A stretch of 64,000 nt of DNA from Blastomonas sp. (GCF_030373265.1 NZ_JAUCZC010000011.1:1-64000), one strand, 5' to 3'. Shown: positions 9,345-18,420, counted from the stretch's first letter. The notes: generated by a model from the letters alone, not told the origin. Made by a program: numbers and translations.

Positions 9345-10629
9345 TCTCCGCCGTGGGCTTGTCGGCCAAACGGTAGACCGGCATGTCGCCGACGCCCTTC
9401 AGCGTCAGCACCTGCGGCAATTCGAAATGCCGGTCACCGCGGCCGCGCATCCAGGTGGTTTCGGAAACCGCAATGCCGTCGGGCTTGGCCGCGCCCTCGA
9501 TGCGGCTGGCGATGTTCATCGTCTCGCCCCAATAGTCATAGGCCATCCGCGTCTCGCCGATCACCCCGCCGACCACCGGCCCGGTGTGGATGCCGACGCG
9601 GATGTGCAGATCGATACCGGTGGAAGTCCGCAGATCGGGCAACCCCGCGATCACCGCCTCGCCAAAGCGGATCGCGGCATCGGCGCTGTTGACCGCCGGG
9701 TTGTTGCCGCCGCTGATCGCCAGATACGCATCGCCGATGGTCTTGACCTTCTCCACGCCCGTATCGGCGGCGCACTTGTCCGCCAGCAGGAAGAAGCCGT
9801 TGAGCAGATCGACCAGATGGCCGGGCGAGATTCGCCGCGACAGGTCCGAAAAGCCGCAGATATCGATGAACACCACCGAGACATCGGGATAGCTGTCCGC
9901 CACCACCTGCCCTGCCTTGAGCCGCGCTGCGACCGCGGGCGGCAGCACGTTGAACAGCAGCTCCTCGGTCTTGGCGCGCTCGGCTTCCAGCGCGTCGGAC
10001 AGGATGAAGCTCTGCCGGTGCGCCTGGCCCACCGACCAGTTGAGCAGCACCATGACCGCCGCGCTGGTGACATAGGCCAGCGTTGCATAAATCAGCGGGA
10101 CAATATCCGCCTCGGTCACCACCATGATCCCGAAATAGACCGCCGCGTGGCAGGCAAGCCACGCCGCAAACCAGCGTACCTGACCGGCAAAGGCGATGGC
10201 GGCGAAGGCCATCACGATCAGCCCGTTGATCGCGATCGAGGCGTGCAGCTGCACCTGCGCGCGCTGCATTTCCTCGAACAGCAAGGCGTTTTCGGCCATG
10301 ATCAGAAAGGCGACGCCCAGCAGGCAGGCGAAATCGATCATCGGACGGCTGGCATAGCCGCGCCAGGCTGTCGCTGCGGCATAGCCTGCCAATATGGCCA
10401 GCGCGGGTATCAGCAGCAGGGTGAAGCGCAACTCGTCGTCGCGGCTGAAATACAGGGGATTGACCAGCGCATAGCCGATCAGCATCGTCGCCAGAAAGGC
10501 CGCGAACAGCCGCATATGCACCACACGGGCAAGGCGCTCACCGGTGACGAACCGGCGCTCGATCGCTGCATCGACAAAACGACCGCTCATCGTTTGTGCC
10601 GCACCGGGCGGACTCTGATCCTGCTGCAT
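9325..10629 (-). CDS. Membrane-bound class III adenylate cyclase
   Basis: A 434-residue protein with about six membrane helices (residues 40-200) and a C-terminal class III cyclase domain (about 245-425). Both metal-binding aspartates are present (D256 in FIDICGF, D300 in TIGD). The adenine-specifying pair Lys296 and Asp365 (YDYWG) and the transition-state residues Asn372 and Arg376 are also there. All catalytic residues are therefore intact, and ATP should be the substrate. The sensory input is probably the membrane part. The gene is monocistronic and convergent with the ribbon-helix-helix gene. Confidence 0.88.
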   Translation of the reverse strand: MQQDQSPPGAAQTMSGRFVDAAIERRFVTGERLARVVHMRLFAAFLATMLIGYALVNPLYFSRDDELRFTLLLIPALAILAGYAAATAWRGYASRPMIDFACLLGVAFLIMAENALLFEEMQRAQVQLHASIAINGLIVMAFAAIAFAGQVRWFAAWLACHAAVYFGIMVVTEADIVPLIYATLAYVTSAAVMVLLNWSVGQAHRQSFILSDALEAERAKTEELLFNVLPPAVAARLKAGQVVADSYPDVSVVFIDICGFSDLSRRISPGHLVDLLNGFFLLADKCAADTGVEKVKTIGDAYLAISGGNNPAVNSADAAIRFGEAVIAGLPDLRTSTGIDLHIRVGIHTGPVVGGVIGETRMAYDYWGETMNIASRIEGAAKPDGIAVSETTWMRGRGDRHFELPQVLTLKGVGDMPVYRLADKPTAEIIRLVS

Positions 10630-10740
10630 CTTGCCCCTCGTCGGATAGCTGGGCCAACCTCATAGCATACTATCACCGGAGAATTGACAAACCGGTAACG
10701 CCGCCCCAGCCCTTATAGCAAAACCACAAGAGGATGGCTG

Positions 10741-11913
10741 ATGACCGATTTCGACGACTGGCGCGCGCGTTCGCCTTTTTACGACGACAGCCACGAGGCG
10801 CTGGCACAATCGGTCCGCCGTTTTGTCGCGCGCGAGATCGCGCCGTTCATCGATCAATGGGAGGCAGGCGGCGAACTGCCGCGCGATCTGCACCGCAAGG
10901 CGGCCGAGGCCGGCATTCTGGGCCTGCGCTATCCCGAGGAATATGGCGGCCATTCGCAAGGATTCGACATCTTTCACGGACTGACCCAGACCGAGGAGCT
11001 GGCGGCGGTGGGCGCGGGCGGGCTGACGGCATCGCTGATGACCCACGGTATCGGCCTGCCGCCGGTGCTGGCGCTGGGCAGCGAGGAGCTCAAGCAAAGG
11101 GTCGCACCGCCGGTGCTGGCAGGCGCGAAAATCATCGCGCTGGGCATCACCGAGCCCTCGGGCGGATCGGATGTCGCCAATCTCAAGACCCGCGCCGAGC
11201 GGGTGGGCGACCATTATGTCGTCAACGGATCGAAGATGTTCATCACATCGGGGATGCGCGCCGACTGGCTGACCTGCGCGGTGCGCACCGGGGGCACAGG
11301 CGCCGGCGGCATATCGCTGCTGCTGATCGACATGGATGCGCCGGGCGTCACCCGCACCCGGCTCGACAAGATGGGCTGGCGCTGTTCGGACACCGCGGCG
11401 ATCTATCTGCAGGACGTGCGCGTCCCCGCCGAGAACCTGATCGGACCGGAGAACGGCGGTTTTATCGGCATCATGCGCAACTTCAATGCCGAGCGGCTGG
11501 GCATGGCGATGGGCTGCTGTTCGTTCGCGCGGGTGTGCCTGAAAGAGGCGGTCGAATGGGCGCAGACCCGCGAGACCTTCGGCAAGGCGCTGGTCCGTCA
11601 TCAGTCGATCCGCATCAAGCTGGCCGACATGGCGCGGCGGATCGCCGCCACCCAGGCGTGGGTCGACCAATGCGCCTGGGCGGTCGAGAACGGCCGCGAC
11701 CAGCCCGCCGATTTCGCGATGCTCAAGGTGCAGGCGACGCAGATGCTCGAGATCGTCGCGCGCGAGGCAGCGCAGGTCCTGGGCGGGGCCAGCTACATCA
11801 CCGGATCGAAGGTCGAGCGCATCTACCGCGAGGTCCGCGTCAACGCGATCGGCGGCGGATCGGAGGAGATCATGCTCGATCTGGCGGGACGGCAGCTGTT
11901 CGGAGGTAAATGA
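10741..11913 (+). CDS. Acyl-CoA dehydrogenase
   Basis: A 390-residue flavoenzyme with the usual N-terminal helical, central beta and C-terminal helical domains. Motifs include GITEPSGGSD, the FAD-binding region FITSG, and near the C-terminus INAIGGGSEEIM-type sequence, whose glutamate is the likely catalytic base. It oxidises an acyl-CoA to the 2,3-enoyl-CoA; chain length and branching cannot be told from sequence. AGAGGA at 10729-10734 fits ATG 10741. No other fatty-acid gene is adjacent. Confidence 0.9.
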   Translation: MTDFDDWRARSPFYDDSHEALAQSVRRFVAREIAPFIDQWEAGGELPRDLHRKAAEAGILGLRYPEEYGGHSQGFDIFHGLTQTEELAAVGAGGLTASLMTHGIGLPPVLALGSEELKQRVAPPVLAGAKIIALGITEPSGGSDVANLKTRAERVGDHYVVNGSKMFITSGMRADWLTCAVRTGGTGAGGISLLLIDMDAPGVTRTRLDKMGWRCSDTAAIYLQDVRVPAENLIGPENGGFIGIMRNFNAERLGMAMGCCSFARVCLKEAVEWAQTRETFGKALVRHQSIRIKLADMARRIAATQAWVDQCAWAVENGRDQPADFAMLKVQATQMLEIVAREAAQVLGGASYITGSKVERIYREVRVNAIGGGSEEIMLDLAGRQLFGGK

Positions 11914-11994
11914 TCCGGAACGGAGCAAAATCCCCGCGCAGGGCACCGTAATGGCGCGGCTTGTGCTGGCAACCGAACGCGGATCGACGGTTAA

Positions 11995-12013
11995 CTCCCC
12001 GCTAGCGGGGGAG
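11995..12013 (+). promoter_or_regulatory. Palindrome overlapping a ribosome-binding site
   Basis: CCCCGCTAGCGGGG (11997-12010) is a perfect 14-base palindrome, extended by CT/AG outside. Its right arm supplies the purine-rich GGGGGAG in front of ATG 12021, so folding would hide the ribosome-binding site. It may also act as a weak end for the acyl-CoA dehydrogenase transcript. Confidence 0.4.
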
Positions 12014-12020
12014 AGCGATC

Positions 12021-13211
12021 ATGCGGCTGTTTCAGGAAGAAGCGTCGATTTCGAGAATCTACTACGAATCGATGCGCGACAATTTCGATGGCTATGCCTG
12101 GAACCTCGAACCGGGCATGGACCCGGCCGAGCGGCAGGCGAAGAGAGAAGAGCTCGACAGGCTTAAGCGCGATTTCGACGAGCTTGACCCGCTCGAGAAC
12201 AAGAAGGCGACGCTGGGCCAGCTGTTCCAGATCGAGCTCGCGCTGATCCAGCTCATCCCGTTTGCCGCGCTGCAGGCGCGATACTGGACGATCGAGGATC
12301 GGTTCAGACGTGTATTGCCGACCAGCGTGGTCGCCTCGTTTGATCGCAGTTTCGCACCAGCAAATGTCGATACGCTCGCCCCCGACGTTCTGCGCCAGCG
12401 GGCGCGCATCCTGCTCGACACCATTCACGCGAACTATCTGTGCAATCTGGAACGCGAAAGCTCGATCAAGCGACTGATGTTCATCCTGTTCTTTGCTGCC
12501 GCCACGATTCTCGCGGGCGCGTGGCTCATCGTGGGCAACACCGAAGACCTGGCGCGCGAGGGGCTTACCGCGATCATCCTCGCCGGGATGGTCGGCGCTA
12601 TGATCTCGATCACCCGTCGCCTGCAAAAGGCGACGGCACGCGATGCGATGAACGAAGACGGCATTTTCGAGCTGATCGGGTTGCGCATCGGCTGGCTGAG
12701 CGTGCTGATGTCTATCGCCATCGGCGGGGTGTTTGCGCTGTTCCTCTATATCCTGGTGGTGGCCGACATGATCGATCTCGCGCTGCCCGACGCGATTGAC
12801 GACGACGAACGCGAACCCGCGCAGGACCCCCTGCCCATCGATGATCGCACTGCCCAAGGCAGCGACGCAGAAGGCCCCCCGGTAGCGGGCGGTGCCGAAG
12901 GACCGGCGCTGGGCGAAGACGCCGGTTCGGGCGATGGCCCGGTCGCGCCGCCTGCTGCTCCACCGCAGCGCCCCGAGACCATGGCCGCTCCGCTATCCTG
13001 CCAGTCGGCAGCGCAAAGCTGCACATTGTGGGCTGATAGGGTCGCAATCGCGCTAGGGCTTGCCGGACGGGTCAACTTCTACAAGATGATCGCCACCGCG
13101 TTCATCGCAGGCTTCGGCGAGATGTTTGTTCCCGACATCATCAACAAGCTTGCCAGGCAGCACAGCGATCGGCTGATGGCGCCGACGTCTCCACCCCGAT
13201 CGGCAGAGTGA
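12021..13211 (+). CDS. Unknown membrane protein with acidic linker
   Basis: A 396-residue protein of unrecognised family. The first 150 residues are soluble, charged and helical. About three hydrophobic segments follow at residues 153-173, 183-199 and 233-256, then a Pro/Ala/Asp-rich linker (about 260-325) and a last hydrophobic stretch near 358-380 (MIATAFIAGFGEMF). Such a layout suggests an inner-membrane protein with a cytoplasmic head. ATG 12021 is preceded by GGGGGAG; ATG 12072 is an alternative. The next gene begins 90 bases downstream. Confidence 0.65.
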   Translation: MRLFQEEASISRIYYESMRDNFDGYAWNLEPGMDPAERQAKREELDRLKRDFDELDPLENKKATLGQLFQIELALIQLIPFAALQARYWTIEDRFRRVLPTSVVASFDRSFAPANVDTLAPDVLRQRARILLDTIHANYLCNLERESSIKRLMFILFFAAATILAGAWLIVGNTEDLAREGLTAIILAGMVGAMISITRRLQKATARDAMNEDGIFELIGLRIGWLSVLMSIAIGGVFALFLYILVVADMIDLALPDAIDDDEREPAQDPLPIDDRTAQGSDAEGPPVAGGAEGPALGEDAGSGDGPVAPPAAPPQRPETMAAPLSCQSAAQSCTLWADRVAIALGLAGRVNFYKMIATAFIAGFGEMFVPDIINKLARQHSDRLMAPTSPPRSAE

Positions 13212-13301
13212 CGCGCAGCACTGCATCGCGCGCTCCACACAGCTACCGGTTCATGCTAATACGCGAATCGTCAGCGTGTTGGTTTGTTGAGGAGCCTGCC
13301 C

Positions 13302-14534
13302 GTGCCCAATCCGGTCATCCGCCGCGTCGCGCAGTGTGCGTCGCTAGCCGCCTGTTCCATTCTCATCTCCGGCCCGGTCAGCAGTCAGCAGGCCGCCACC
13401 CCGATCGCGCGCTACGACATGGATGTCGGCACCGTCACCGGCCTGGCCGCGATGGGCGGCGGCATCGGCGGCGGGCTCTCGATGATGTTCGGGGGCGGCG
13501 GCACCAAAAAGGCGCATGAACTGGTGCTGCGGCTCGGATCGTCGAATGCACCGACAGGCGCGCCCAAGGCCGACCACTTTCTGCCGCCGGCCGCCAAGCT
13601 TGGCGCCTCGGTCCCGCTGCTGACGCCCAAGCCCGGTACCCGCACCGACGACGTCCCCGATCAGATGCCCAAAGACTTTCAGCGCCCCAAGGGCCGTCTG
13701 CTGATCTATTGGGGCTGCGGCGCCAAGGCAGGGCCGGGCCAGCCGGTGGTGATCGATTTCGCCAGGCTTGCTGCCGGTCAGGTTCCTCCCGATCTGTTTT
13801 CAGGGTCCGTGCCGATCGATCGCTCGGTCAGCATCGGCAACGCCAAGACCTATGGCGAATGGCCCAATCGCGACACCCGCAAGATGGTGAGCGCGGACAG
13901 CTCGCTGATCGGCGACCATCGCATCGCGGGCAATTATTCGCCCGAGATCAAGTTCGCGCTGGCGCAGGATTTCATGCCCGCGATCACCGGCAAGGCCACC
14001 GCGGCGCCGGGCGGCGCGACCCAGATCAGCTGGAACACGGTTGCCAGCGCTACCGGCTATTATGCCTGGGTGATGAGCGCCAAAGCCAACAACAAGGGCG
14101 AGTTCCAGGACATGGTGTGGTGGTCGTCGTCTGCGACGCGCCAGTTCGGCGGGGCCTTGTGGGACTGGATCGCGCCTGCGCAGGTGGCCAGGCTGATCCA
14201 GCAGCAGGTCGTGATGCCGCCATCGCAGACCAGTTGCACGGTGCCGGCCGAGGTCACCGCAGCGGGCGGCGACTTCGCATTGGGCAATCTGTATGCCTAT
14301 GGGCCCGAGGCCAACTTTGCCTATCCGCCGCGCCCGGCCAATGCGCGAACTCCGTGGAAGCCCGAATGGACCGCCCGGGTGCGCTATCGGTCCAACTCGA
14401 TGTGGCTGCTGAACGGGCCGGACATGGGCGCCATGATGAGTGGCGCGGACGAGGCCGAGCAGCCCAAGCGCAAAAAGAAGTGCAAGGGCGGCCTTGGCGG
14501 CCTGCTCGGTGCGGTGACCGGAGACGGCTGCTGA
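13302..14534 (+). CDS. Unknown exported protein
   Basis: A 410-residue protein with a probable signal peptide (hydrophobic CASLAACSILISGPVSS region) and no recognised domain. The mature part begins with a Gly/Met-rich stretch (MGGGIGGGLSMMFGGGG) and has a Trp- and Tyr-rich middle. It ends in a Lys/Gly-rich tail with two cysteines. I chose GTG 13302 because GAGGAG lies 7 bases upstream at 13289-13294; the open frame continues a few codons further. It probably acts in the periplasm or cell envelope. Its proximity to the preceding membrane protein suggests, but does not show, a shared role. Confidence 0.6.
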   Translation: MPNPVIRRVAQCASLAACSILISGPVSSQQAATPIARYDMDVGTVTGLAAMGGGIGGGLSMMFGGGGTKKAHELVLRLGSSNAPTGAPKADHFLPPAAKLGASVPLLTPKPGTRTDDVPDQMPKDFQRPKGRLLIYWGCGAKAGPGQPVVIDFARLAAGQVPPDLFSGSVPIDRSVSIGNAKTYGEWPNRDTRKMVSADSSLIGDHRIAGNYSPEIKFALAQDFMPAITGKATAAPGGATQISWNTVASATGYYAWVMSAKANNKGEFQDMVWWSSSATRQFGGALWDWIAPAQVARLIQQQVVMPPSQTSCTVPAEVTAAGGDFALGNLYAYGPEANFAYPPRPANARTPWKPEWTARVRYRSNSMWLLNGPDMGAMMSGADEAEQPKRKKKCKGGLGGLLGAVTGDGC

Positions 14535-14603
14535 CGGATTGGCGGAGCCCGTCGTTCATGCTATGTTCCAGCTATAAGCCGAGTCGGATTGAGGGGACGA
14601 TGC

Positions 14604-15248
14604 ATGACCAGCCTGATTTTCTATACCAACCCCATGTCGCGCGGACAGATCGTCCGCTGGATGCTCGAGGAAGCTGGCGTCGCCTATGAGGAGCGGCTTG
14701 TCCAGTATGGGCCGGAAATGAAGGGCGAGGCCTATCGCGCCATCAACCCGATGGGCAAGGTTCCGGCGATCGTCCACAAGGACAAGGTGGTGACCGAATG
14801 CGCCGCGATCTGCGCCTATGTCGCCGAGGCGTTCGCTGACTCAGGGCTCGCCCCGCAGCCGCACGAGCGGGCGGATTATTATCGCTGGATGTTCTTCGGC
14901 GCAGGCCCGCTCGAACAGGCGATCATCAACCATGCGATGGGGTGGGAGGCTCCCGAGGACAAGCAGGCGATGCTGGGGTACGGCAGCTATCAGCTTGCAG
15001 CCGAAACGCTTGCCGCCTGGATGGAAGGCCGCGAGTATATCTGCGGCGACCGTTTCACCGCAGCAGACGTCTATGTCGGCGCTCAGGTCGATTGGGGCCA
15101 GGCTTTCGGGACGTTGCCCGCCCTGCCCGCGTTTGTTGCTTACGCTGAAAGGCTGCGCCTGCGTCCGGCCTATATCCGGGCCAAGGCGATCGACAACGAC
15201 CTGATCGCCGCCGCCAAGGCTGCCGAGACGCAAGGGGCGCCGGCATGA
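14604..15248 (+). CDS. Glutathione S-transferase family protein
   Basis: A 214-residue protein with an N-terminal thioredoxin-like domain (YTNPMSRGQIVRWMLEE, INPMGKVPAI, and TECAAIC) and an all-helical C-terminal domain containing FTAADVYV. It probably conjugates glutathione to electrophiles or reduces disulfides; the substrate is unknown. I chose ATG 14604 because GAGGGGA lies at 14591-14597. Its stop overlaps the next ATG (ATGA), and the next gene is also in a glutathione-related family. Confidence 0.85.
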   Translation: MTSLIFYTNPMSRGQIVRWMLEEAGVAYEERLVQYGPEMKGEAYRAINPMGKVPAIVHKDKVVTECAAICAYVAEAFADSGLAPQPHERADYYRWMFFGAGPLEQAIINHAMGWEAPEDKQAMLGYGSYQLAAETLAAWMEGREYICGDRFTAADVYVGAQVDWGQAFGTLPALPAFVAYAERLRLRPAYIRAKAIDNDLIAAAKAAETQGAPA

Positions 15249-15664
15249 TCCGCGCCGAGGGCGGATGCCATTGCGGCGCGGTGCGCTTTGCGATCGAAAG
15301 CGCCAGCGATGGCGACGGAGCACCGCGCACCGCTTTGTGTCACTGCAGCGACTGCCGCCGCTGCGCCGGTGCCCCGGTCGTCGGCTGGACCGCCGTCGCA
15401 AGCTCCACCTTTCGCCTCATCAAGGGCTCGCCCGCCGTCTATCGCTCGTCAGAACATGCCGAGCGCAGTTTCTGCCCGCAGTGCGGCACCGGGCTGTTCT
15501 ACGTCAACGAGGTGGTGCTTCCCGGGCTGGTCGATATCCAGACCGCGGCCTTCGACGATCCGCAGGTCTTTCCCGCCATGGCGCACATCCAGGCGGCTGA
15601 AGAAATCGGCTGGATGAAGACCGCGCATGAGCTGCCGCGGTTCGATCGTTATCCTGAGTTCTGA
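15245..15664 (+). CDS. GFA family zinc-binding protein
   Basis: A 139-residue protein of the glutathione-dependent formaldehyde-activating (GFA/CENP-V) family. The zinc ligands are all there: CHCG near the N-terminus, CHCSDCRRC in the middle and FCPQCGTG later. The family prototype adds glutathione to formaldehyde, but most members are uncharacterised. It is coupled to the upstream GST gene by a four-base overlap, so a role in glutathione-linked detoxification is plausible. Confidence 0.85.
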   Translation: MIRAEGGCHCGAVRFAIESASDGDGAPRTALCHCSDCRRCAGAPVVGWTAVASSTFRLIKGSPAVYRSSEHAERSFCPQCGTGLFYVNEVVLPGLVDIQTAAFDDPQVFPAMAHIQAAEEIGWMKTAHELPRFDRYPEF

Positions 15665-15673
15665 CACCCAATT

Positions 15674-15703
15674 CTCCCCGAGCTTGCCTCGGGGAGGATT
15701 TCT
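15674..15703 (+). terminator. Probable terminator of the GST-GFA pair
   Basis: CTCCCCGAG (15674-15682) and CTCGGGGAG (15688-15696) form a perfect 9-bp stem with a 5-base loop. GATTTCTATT follows, so the T-run is weak. It lies 10 bases after the GFA stop. Confidence 0.55.
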
Positions 15704-15745
15704 ATTGGTCCTCGGCAATCGAGGCTGGGGAGGATTTAGAGAAGC

Positions 15746-16387
15746 TCAGCCCGTCGGGCCGAACACCTTCGGAGAGGTCTTGCTGCCCGTGCGCTCCTTG
15801 TCGTTGGAGGTCATCGCGTCGAGGATTTGCGGATTGCGAAAATCGCTCTTGGCATAATCGCGCGCGGACTGGCCGGCGATGGTATCCTGCTTGTCCGGAT
15901 TGGCACCCTCCCTCAACAACAGCCGCACCAGCGCAAGATCGCGCAGCTGCACCGCGCGGATCAGGGCGGTTTCACCGGAATTGTTGGTGTCGTCCACCCT
16001 CGCCTTGCGCTCGAGCAGCGTCTGCGCGCCATCGGCAAAGCGCAGCGTGGTCGCCAGCATCAACGGTGTGACACCGTTCTTGTCGCGCGCATTGGGGTTG
16101 GCTCCGCGCTGGAGCAGAAAGCCCATCCAGGTCAGGTCACGCCGCGCGGTCACGATGTGCAGTGCGGTCTCGCCCGTGCTGATGTCCTTGGTGTTGACCA
16201 CGGTGCTGCCCGGTTCGTTCAGCATCGATGTCGCCTTGTCGCCATCGCGATCGCGCACCGCTTTGAGGAAGTTGTAGCTTTCGGAAAACTGGGCATTGGC
16301 CGCAGCGGGAATCAGCATGGCGAGCGCTGCAATGGCGGCAATCCACAGGCGGGTCAGGGTGTTGAAACGGGCTGTCACAGGTTGCAT
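15746..16387 (-). CDS. Exported ankyrin-repeat protein
   Basis: A 213-residue protein with a signal peptide (cleavage after ANA near residue 31) and four to five ankyrin repeats. Repeat motifs include TGETALHIVTARRD, NGVTPLMLATTLR and SGETALIRAVQLRD. Exported ankyrin proteins bind partner proteins in the periplasm; the partner is unknown. I chose ATG 16387 (MQPVTARF); the open frame runs 25 codons further upstream without signal-peptide character. It is divergent from the SCO gene, with about 98 bases between starts. Confidence 0.8.
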   Translation of the reverse strand: MQPVTARFNTLTRLWIAAIAALAMLIPAAANAQFSESYNFLKAVRDRDGDKATSMLNEPGSTVVNTKDISTGETALHIVTARRDLTWMGFLLQRGANPNARDKNGVTPLMLATTLRFADGAQTLLERKARVDDTNNSGETALIRAVQLRDLALVRLLLREGANPDKQDTIAGQSARDYAKSDFRNPQILDAMTSNDKERTGSKTSPKVFGPTG

Positions 16388-16485
16388 CGTCCTTGAAAAC
16401 TTGCACCGGGGATGCGGCCAATGGGCGTTCGACCCGCCAATCCCCCTTGAAAGCCGATGCATAGCAGAGCAGAGACAAACCTGTC

Positions 16486-17085
16486 ATGAACAAAACCCCC
16501 GCATTCATTTTCGCTTTCGCCCTCTCGTCGGCGCTCGCCGCGTGCTCGGGCGCTTCCCCCAAGCCCGAGGCGCCGCTCGAAGGTGCGCGCATCGGCGGCG
16601 CATTCGAACTCACCAATCAGGACGGCAAAACAGTCCGCGACACCGATTTTGCCGGCAAGCACCGCATCATCTATTTCGGCTACAGCTATTGCCCCGATGT
16701 CTGCCCGATCGATCTGCAGAAGGTGTCTCAGGGTTTCGCGCTGTTTGAAAAGCAGCAGCCCGAACGCGCCAAGGCCATCCAGCCGATCTTCATTACCATC
16801 GATCCCGAGCGGGACACACCGCAGGTGCTCAAGCAGTATGTCAGCGCCTTTCACCCGCGCCTGATCGGCCTGACGGGCACGCCCGAGCAGATCAAGACCG
16901 TCGCCGATGCGTATCTCGTCATGTACCAGGCGCAAAAGCCCGAAGGGGAGGATGCGGCTGGCTACCTCGTCGATCATAGCCGCCAGGCCTATCTGATGGG
17001 GCCGAAGGGTGAGCCGATCGCGCTGCTGCCCTATGACGGGACCCCAGAGCAGATCGCCGCCGAAATCGACAAATGGACAGCGTAA
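16486..17085 (+). CDS. SCO1/SenC family copper protein
   Basis: A 199-residue lipoprotein with lipobox LAAC (Cys20) and a thioredoxin-like domain bearing CPDVC (Cys69 and Cys73). The distal His is in DHSRQAYL. SCO proteins hand copper to the CuA site of cytochrome c oxidase, or keep its cysteines reduced. The metal-binding set is complete. The last 13 bases overlap the start of the YcgN-family gene. No oxidase gene is nearby. Confidence 0.9.
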   Translation: MNKTPAFIFAFALSSALAACSGASPKPEAPLEGARIGGAFELTNQDGKTVRDTDFAGKHRIIYFGYSYCPDVCPIDLQKVSQGFALFEKQQPERAKAIQPIFITIDPERDTPQVLKQYVSAFHPRLIGLTGTPEQIKTVADAYLVMYQAQKPEGEDAAGYLVDHSRQAYLMGPKGEPIALLPYDGTPEQIAAEIDKWTA

Positions 17086-17510
17086 ACCGGTTTTGGGAAC
17101 AACCTCTGGCCAGCCTTGATCGGGCCCAGTGGGAGGCTTTGTGCGATGGCTGTGGCAAATGCTGCCTGCACAAGGTGGAGGATGAGGATACCGGCCGCAT
17201 CCATCCCACCAATGTTTCCTGCCGTCTGCTCGACACGCGCACTGCGCAATGCGCAGATTACCGCCACCGCCGCGCGCTGGTGCCCGATTGCCTCAGGCTG
17301 ACCCGCAGCAATGTCGCAACGATCAGCTGGCTGCCCTCGACCTGCGCCTATAATCTGCGCGCGCAAGGCCTGCCGCTGCCCGATTGGCATCATCTGCTGA
17401 CCGGCAGCGCAGCGGCGATGCACGCGGGTGGCCATTCGGTGATCGGAAAGGTGATATCCGAGGTGCACGCCGGGCCGATCGAGAACCATATCCTTGACGC
17501 GGAACTGTAA
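17073..17510 (+). CDS. YcgN/UPF0260 cysteine-cluster protein
   Basis: A 145-residue cytoplasmic protein with the CxxCxxCC-type signature CDGCGKCCLHK near residue 24 and later conserved cysteines (VSCRLLD, PDCLRL). The family is thought to bind a metal or Fe-S cluster; function is unknown. It overlaps the SCO gene by 13 bases and is followed after 9 bases by the peptidase gene, so the three are probably one operon. Confidence 0.85.
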   Translation: MDSVNRFWEQPLASLDRAQWEALCDGCGKCCLHKVEDEDTGRIHPTNVSCRLLDTRTAQCADYRHRRALVPDCLRLTRSNVATISWLPSTCAYNLRAQGLPLPDWHHLLTGSAAAMHAGGHSVIGKVISEVHAGPIENHILDAEL

Positions 17511-17519
17511 GGGCGAGCC

Positions 17520-18278
17520 GTGGCCCGATCCCCCCTCGCCCGCTTTCTCATGCGCAAACCCGTTCCGGCCGTGTCCGACGCGCCGGGGCGATTGACGATC
17601 GGCGAGCGCGATTATGCATTGGTCATCCGGCGGCATGCCCGCGCGCGCAACATAAGACTGCGCACCGATCCGTCCAAGGGTGCGCTGCTGATCACGTTAC
17701 CTGGCCATGCCCGGCTGGGCGAAGCGATTGCCTTTGCCCGCACCCAGGCAGACTGGATCGAGGCCAGCTTTGCCAAGGCAGGCGCGCACATCGCCATCGC
17801 GCCCGATGCGGTCATTCCGTTTCTCGGCACCCCGCACCGGATCGAATGGGATGCACGCCATGGGCGCAAGGTGGCGGCGGCAGACGGCGCCATCCGGCTG
17901 GGCGGCGCGCGCGACATGGTCGAACCGCGGCTCACCCGCTGGCTCAAGTCCGAAGCCAAACGCCTGTGCGCCGCGGACCTTGCCGATTACTGCGCGCGCG
18001 CCTGCACCCCGGTGCCGGCCCTCGCGGTCAGCAACGCCGCGCGTCGCTGGGGCAGCTGCTCGGCCAATGGCACGATCCGCATCAACTGGCGGCTGGTGAT
18101 GGCCCCGGACGCAGTCCGCCGCTCGGTGGTCGCGCACGAAGTCGCCCATTTGCGTCACATGAACCACAGCGCGGATTTCTACGCGTGGCTCGACACCCTG
18201 TTCGAAGGCGACCGCAAGACCGCCGACCACTGGCTCAAGGCGCATGGCCGCGGGCTGTATCTGGTGGGTGGGGGCTAA
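17520..18278 (+). CDS. YgjP/DUF45-type zinc metallopeptidase
   Basis: A 252-residue protein with RRWGSCSANGTIRINWRL and the zinc site HEVAHLRHMNH starting at His206, both typical of the DUF45 (WLM-like, M48-related) family. It is probably a cytoplasmic zinc protease; substrates are unknown. The start is GTG 17520 (MARSPLARF). It follows YcgN by 9 bases. Confidence 0.85.
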   Translation: MARSPLARFLMRKPVPAVSDAPGRLTIGERDYALVIRRHARARNIRLRTDPSKGALLITLPGHARLGEAIAFARTQADWIEASFAKAGAHIAIAPDAVIPFLGTPHRIEWDARHGRKVAAADGAIRLGGARDMVEPRLTRWLKSEAKRLCAADLADYCARACTPVPALAVSNAARRWGSCSANGTIRINWRLVMAPDAVRRSVVAHEVAHLRHMNHSADFYAWLDTLFEGDRKTADHWLKAHGRGLYLVGGG

Positions 18279-18299
18279 GCTCGCGAACGACTGCGCGCA

Positions 18300-18387
18300 C
18301 GTCCCTCGACTTCGCTCGGGACAGACGGAAACTGCGTATGCGCCCCCTCTACAACATCACCGAGTTCCGGAGCGCAGTCGAGGGACG
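18300..18387. repeat. Intergenic inverted repeat
   Basis: CGTCCCTCGACT at 18300-18311 and AGTCGAGGGACG at 18376-18387 form a perfect 12-bp inverted repeat with a 64-base interval. The left arm continues as a small hairpin, CCCTCGACTTCGCTCGGGAC-like. It lies between the peptidase and parE genes and contains no coding sequence. Confidence 0.65.
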
Positions 18388-18420
18388 TTGCGCTTCGACC
18401 GTTTGAACGCCACAATCGGG

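Noticed and set aside
9325-10629. Pairing this cyclase with the Pycsar-type protein at 44.3 kb as one defence system
   Set aside because: The cyclase has the adenine-specific Lys/Asp pair and the genes are 34 kb apart; Pycsar cyclases are pyrimidine-specific and adjacent to their effector.
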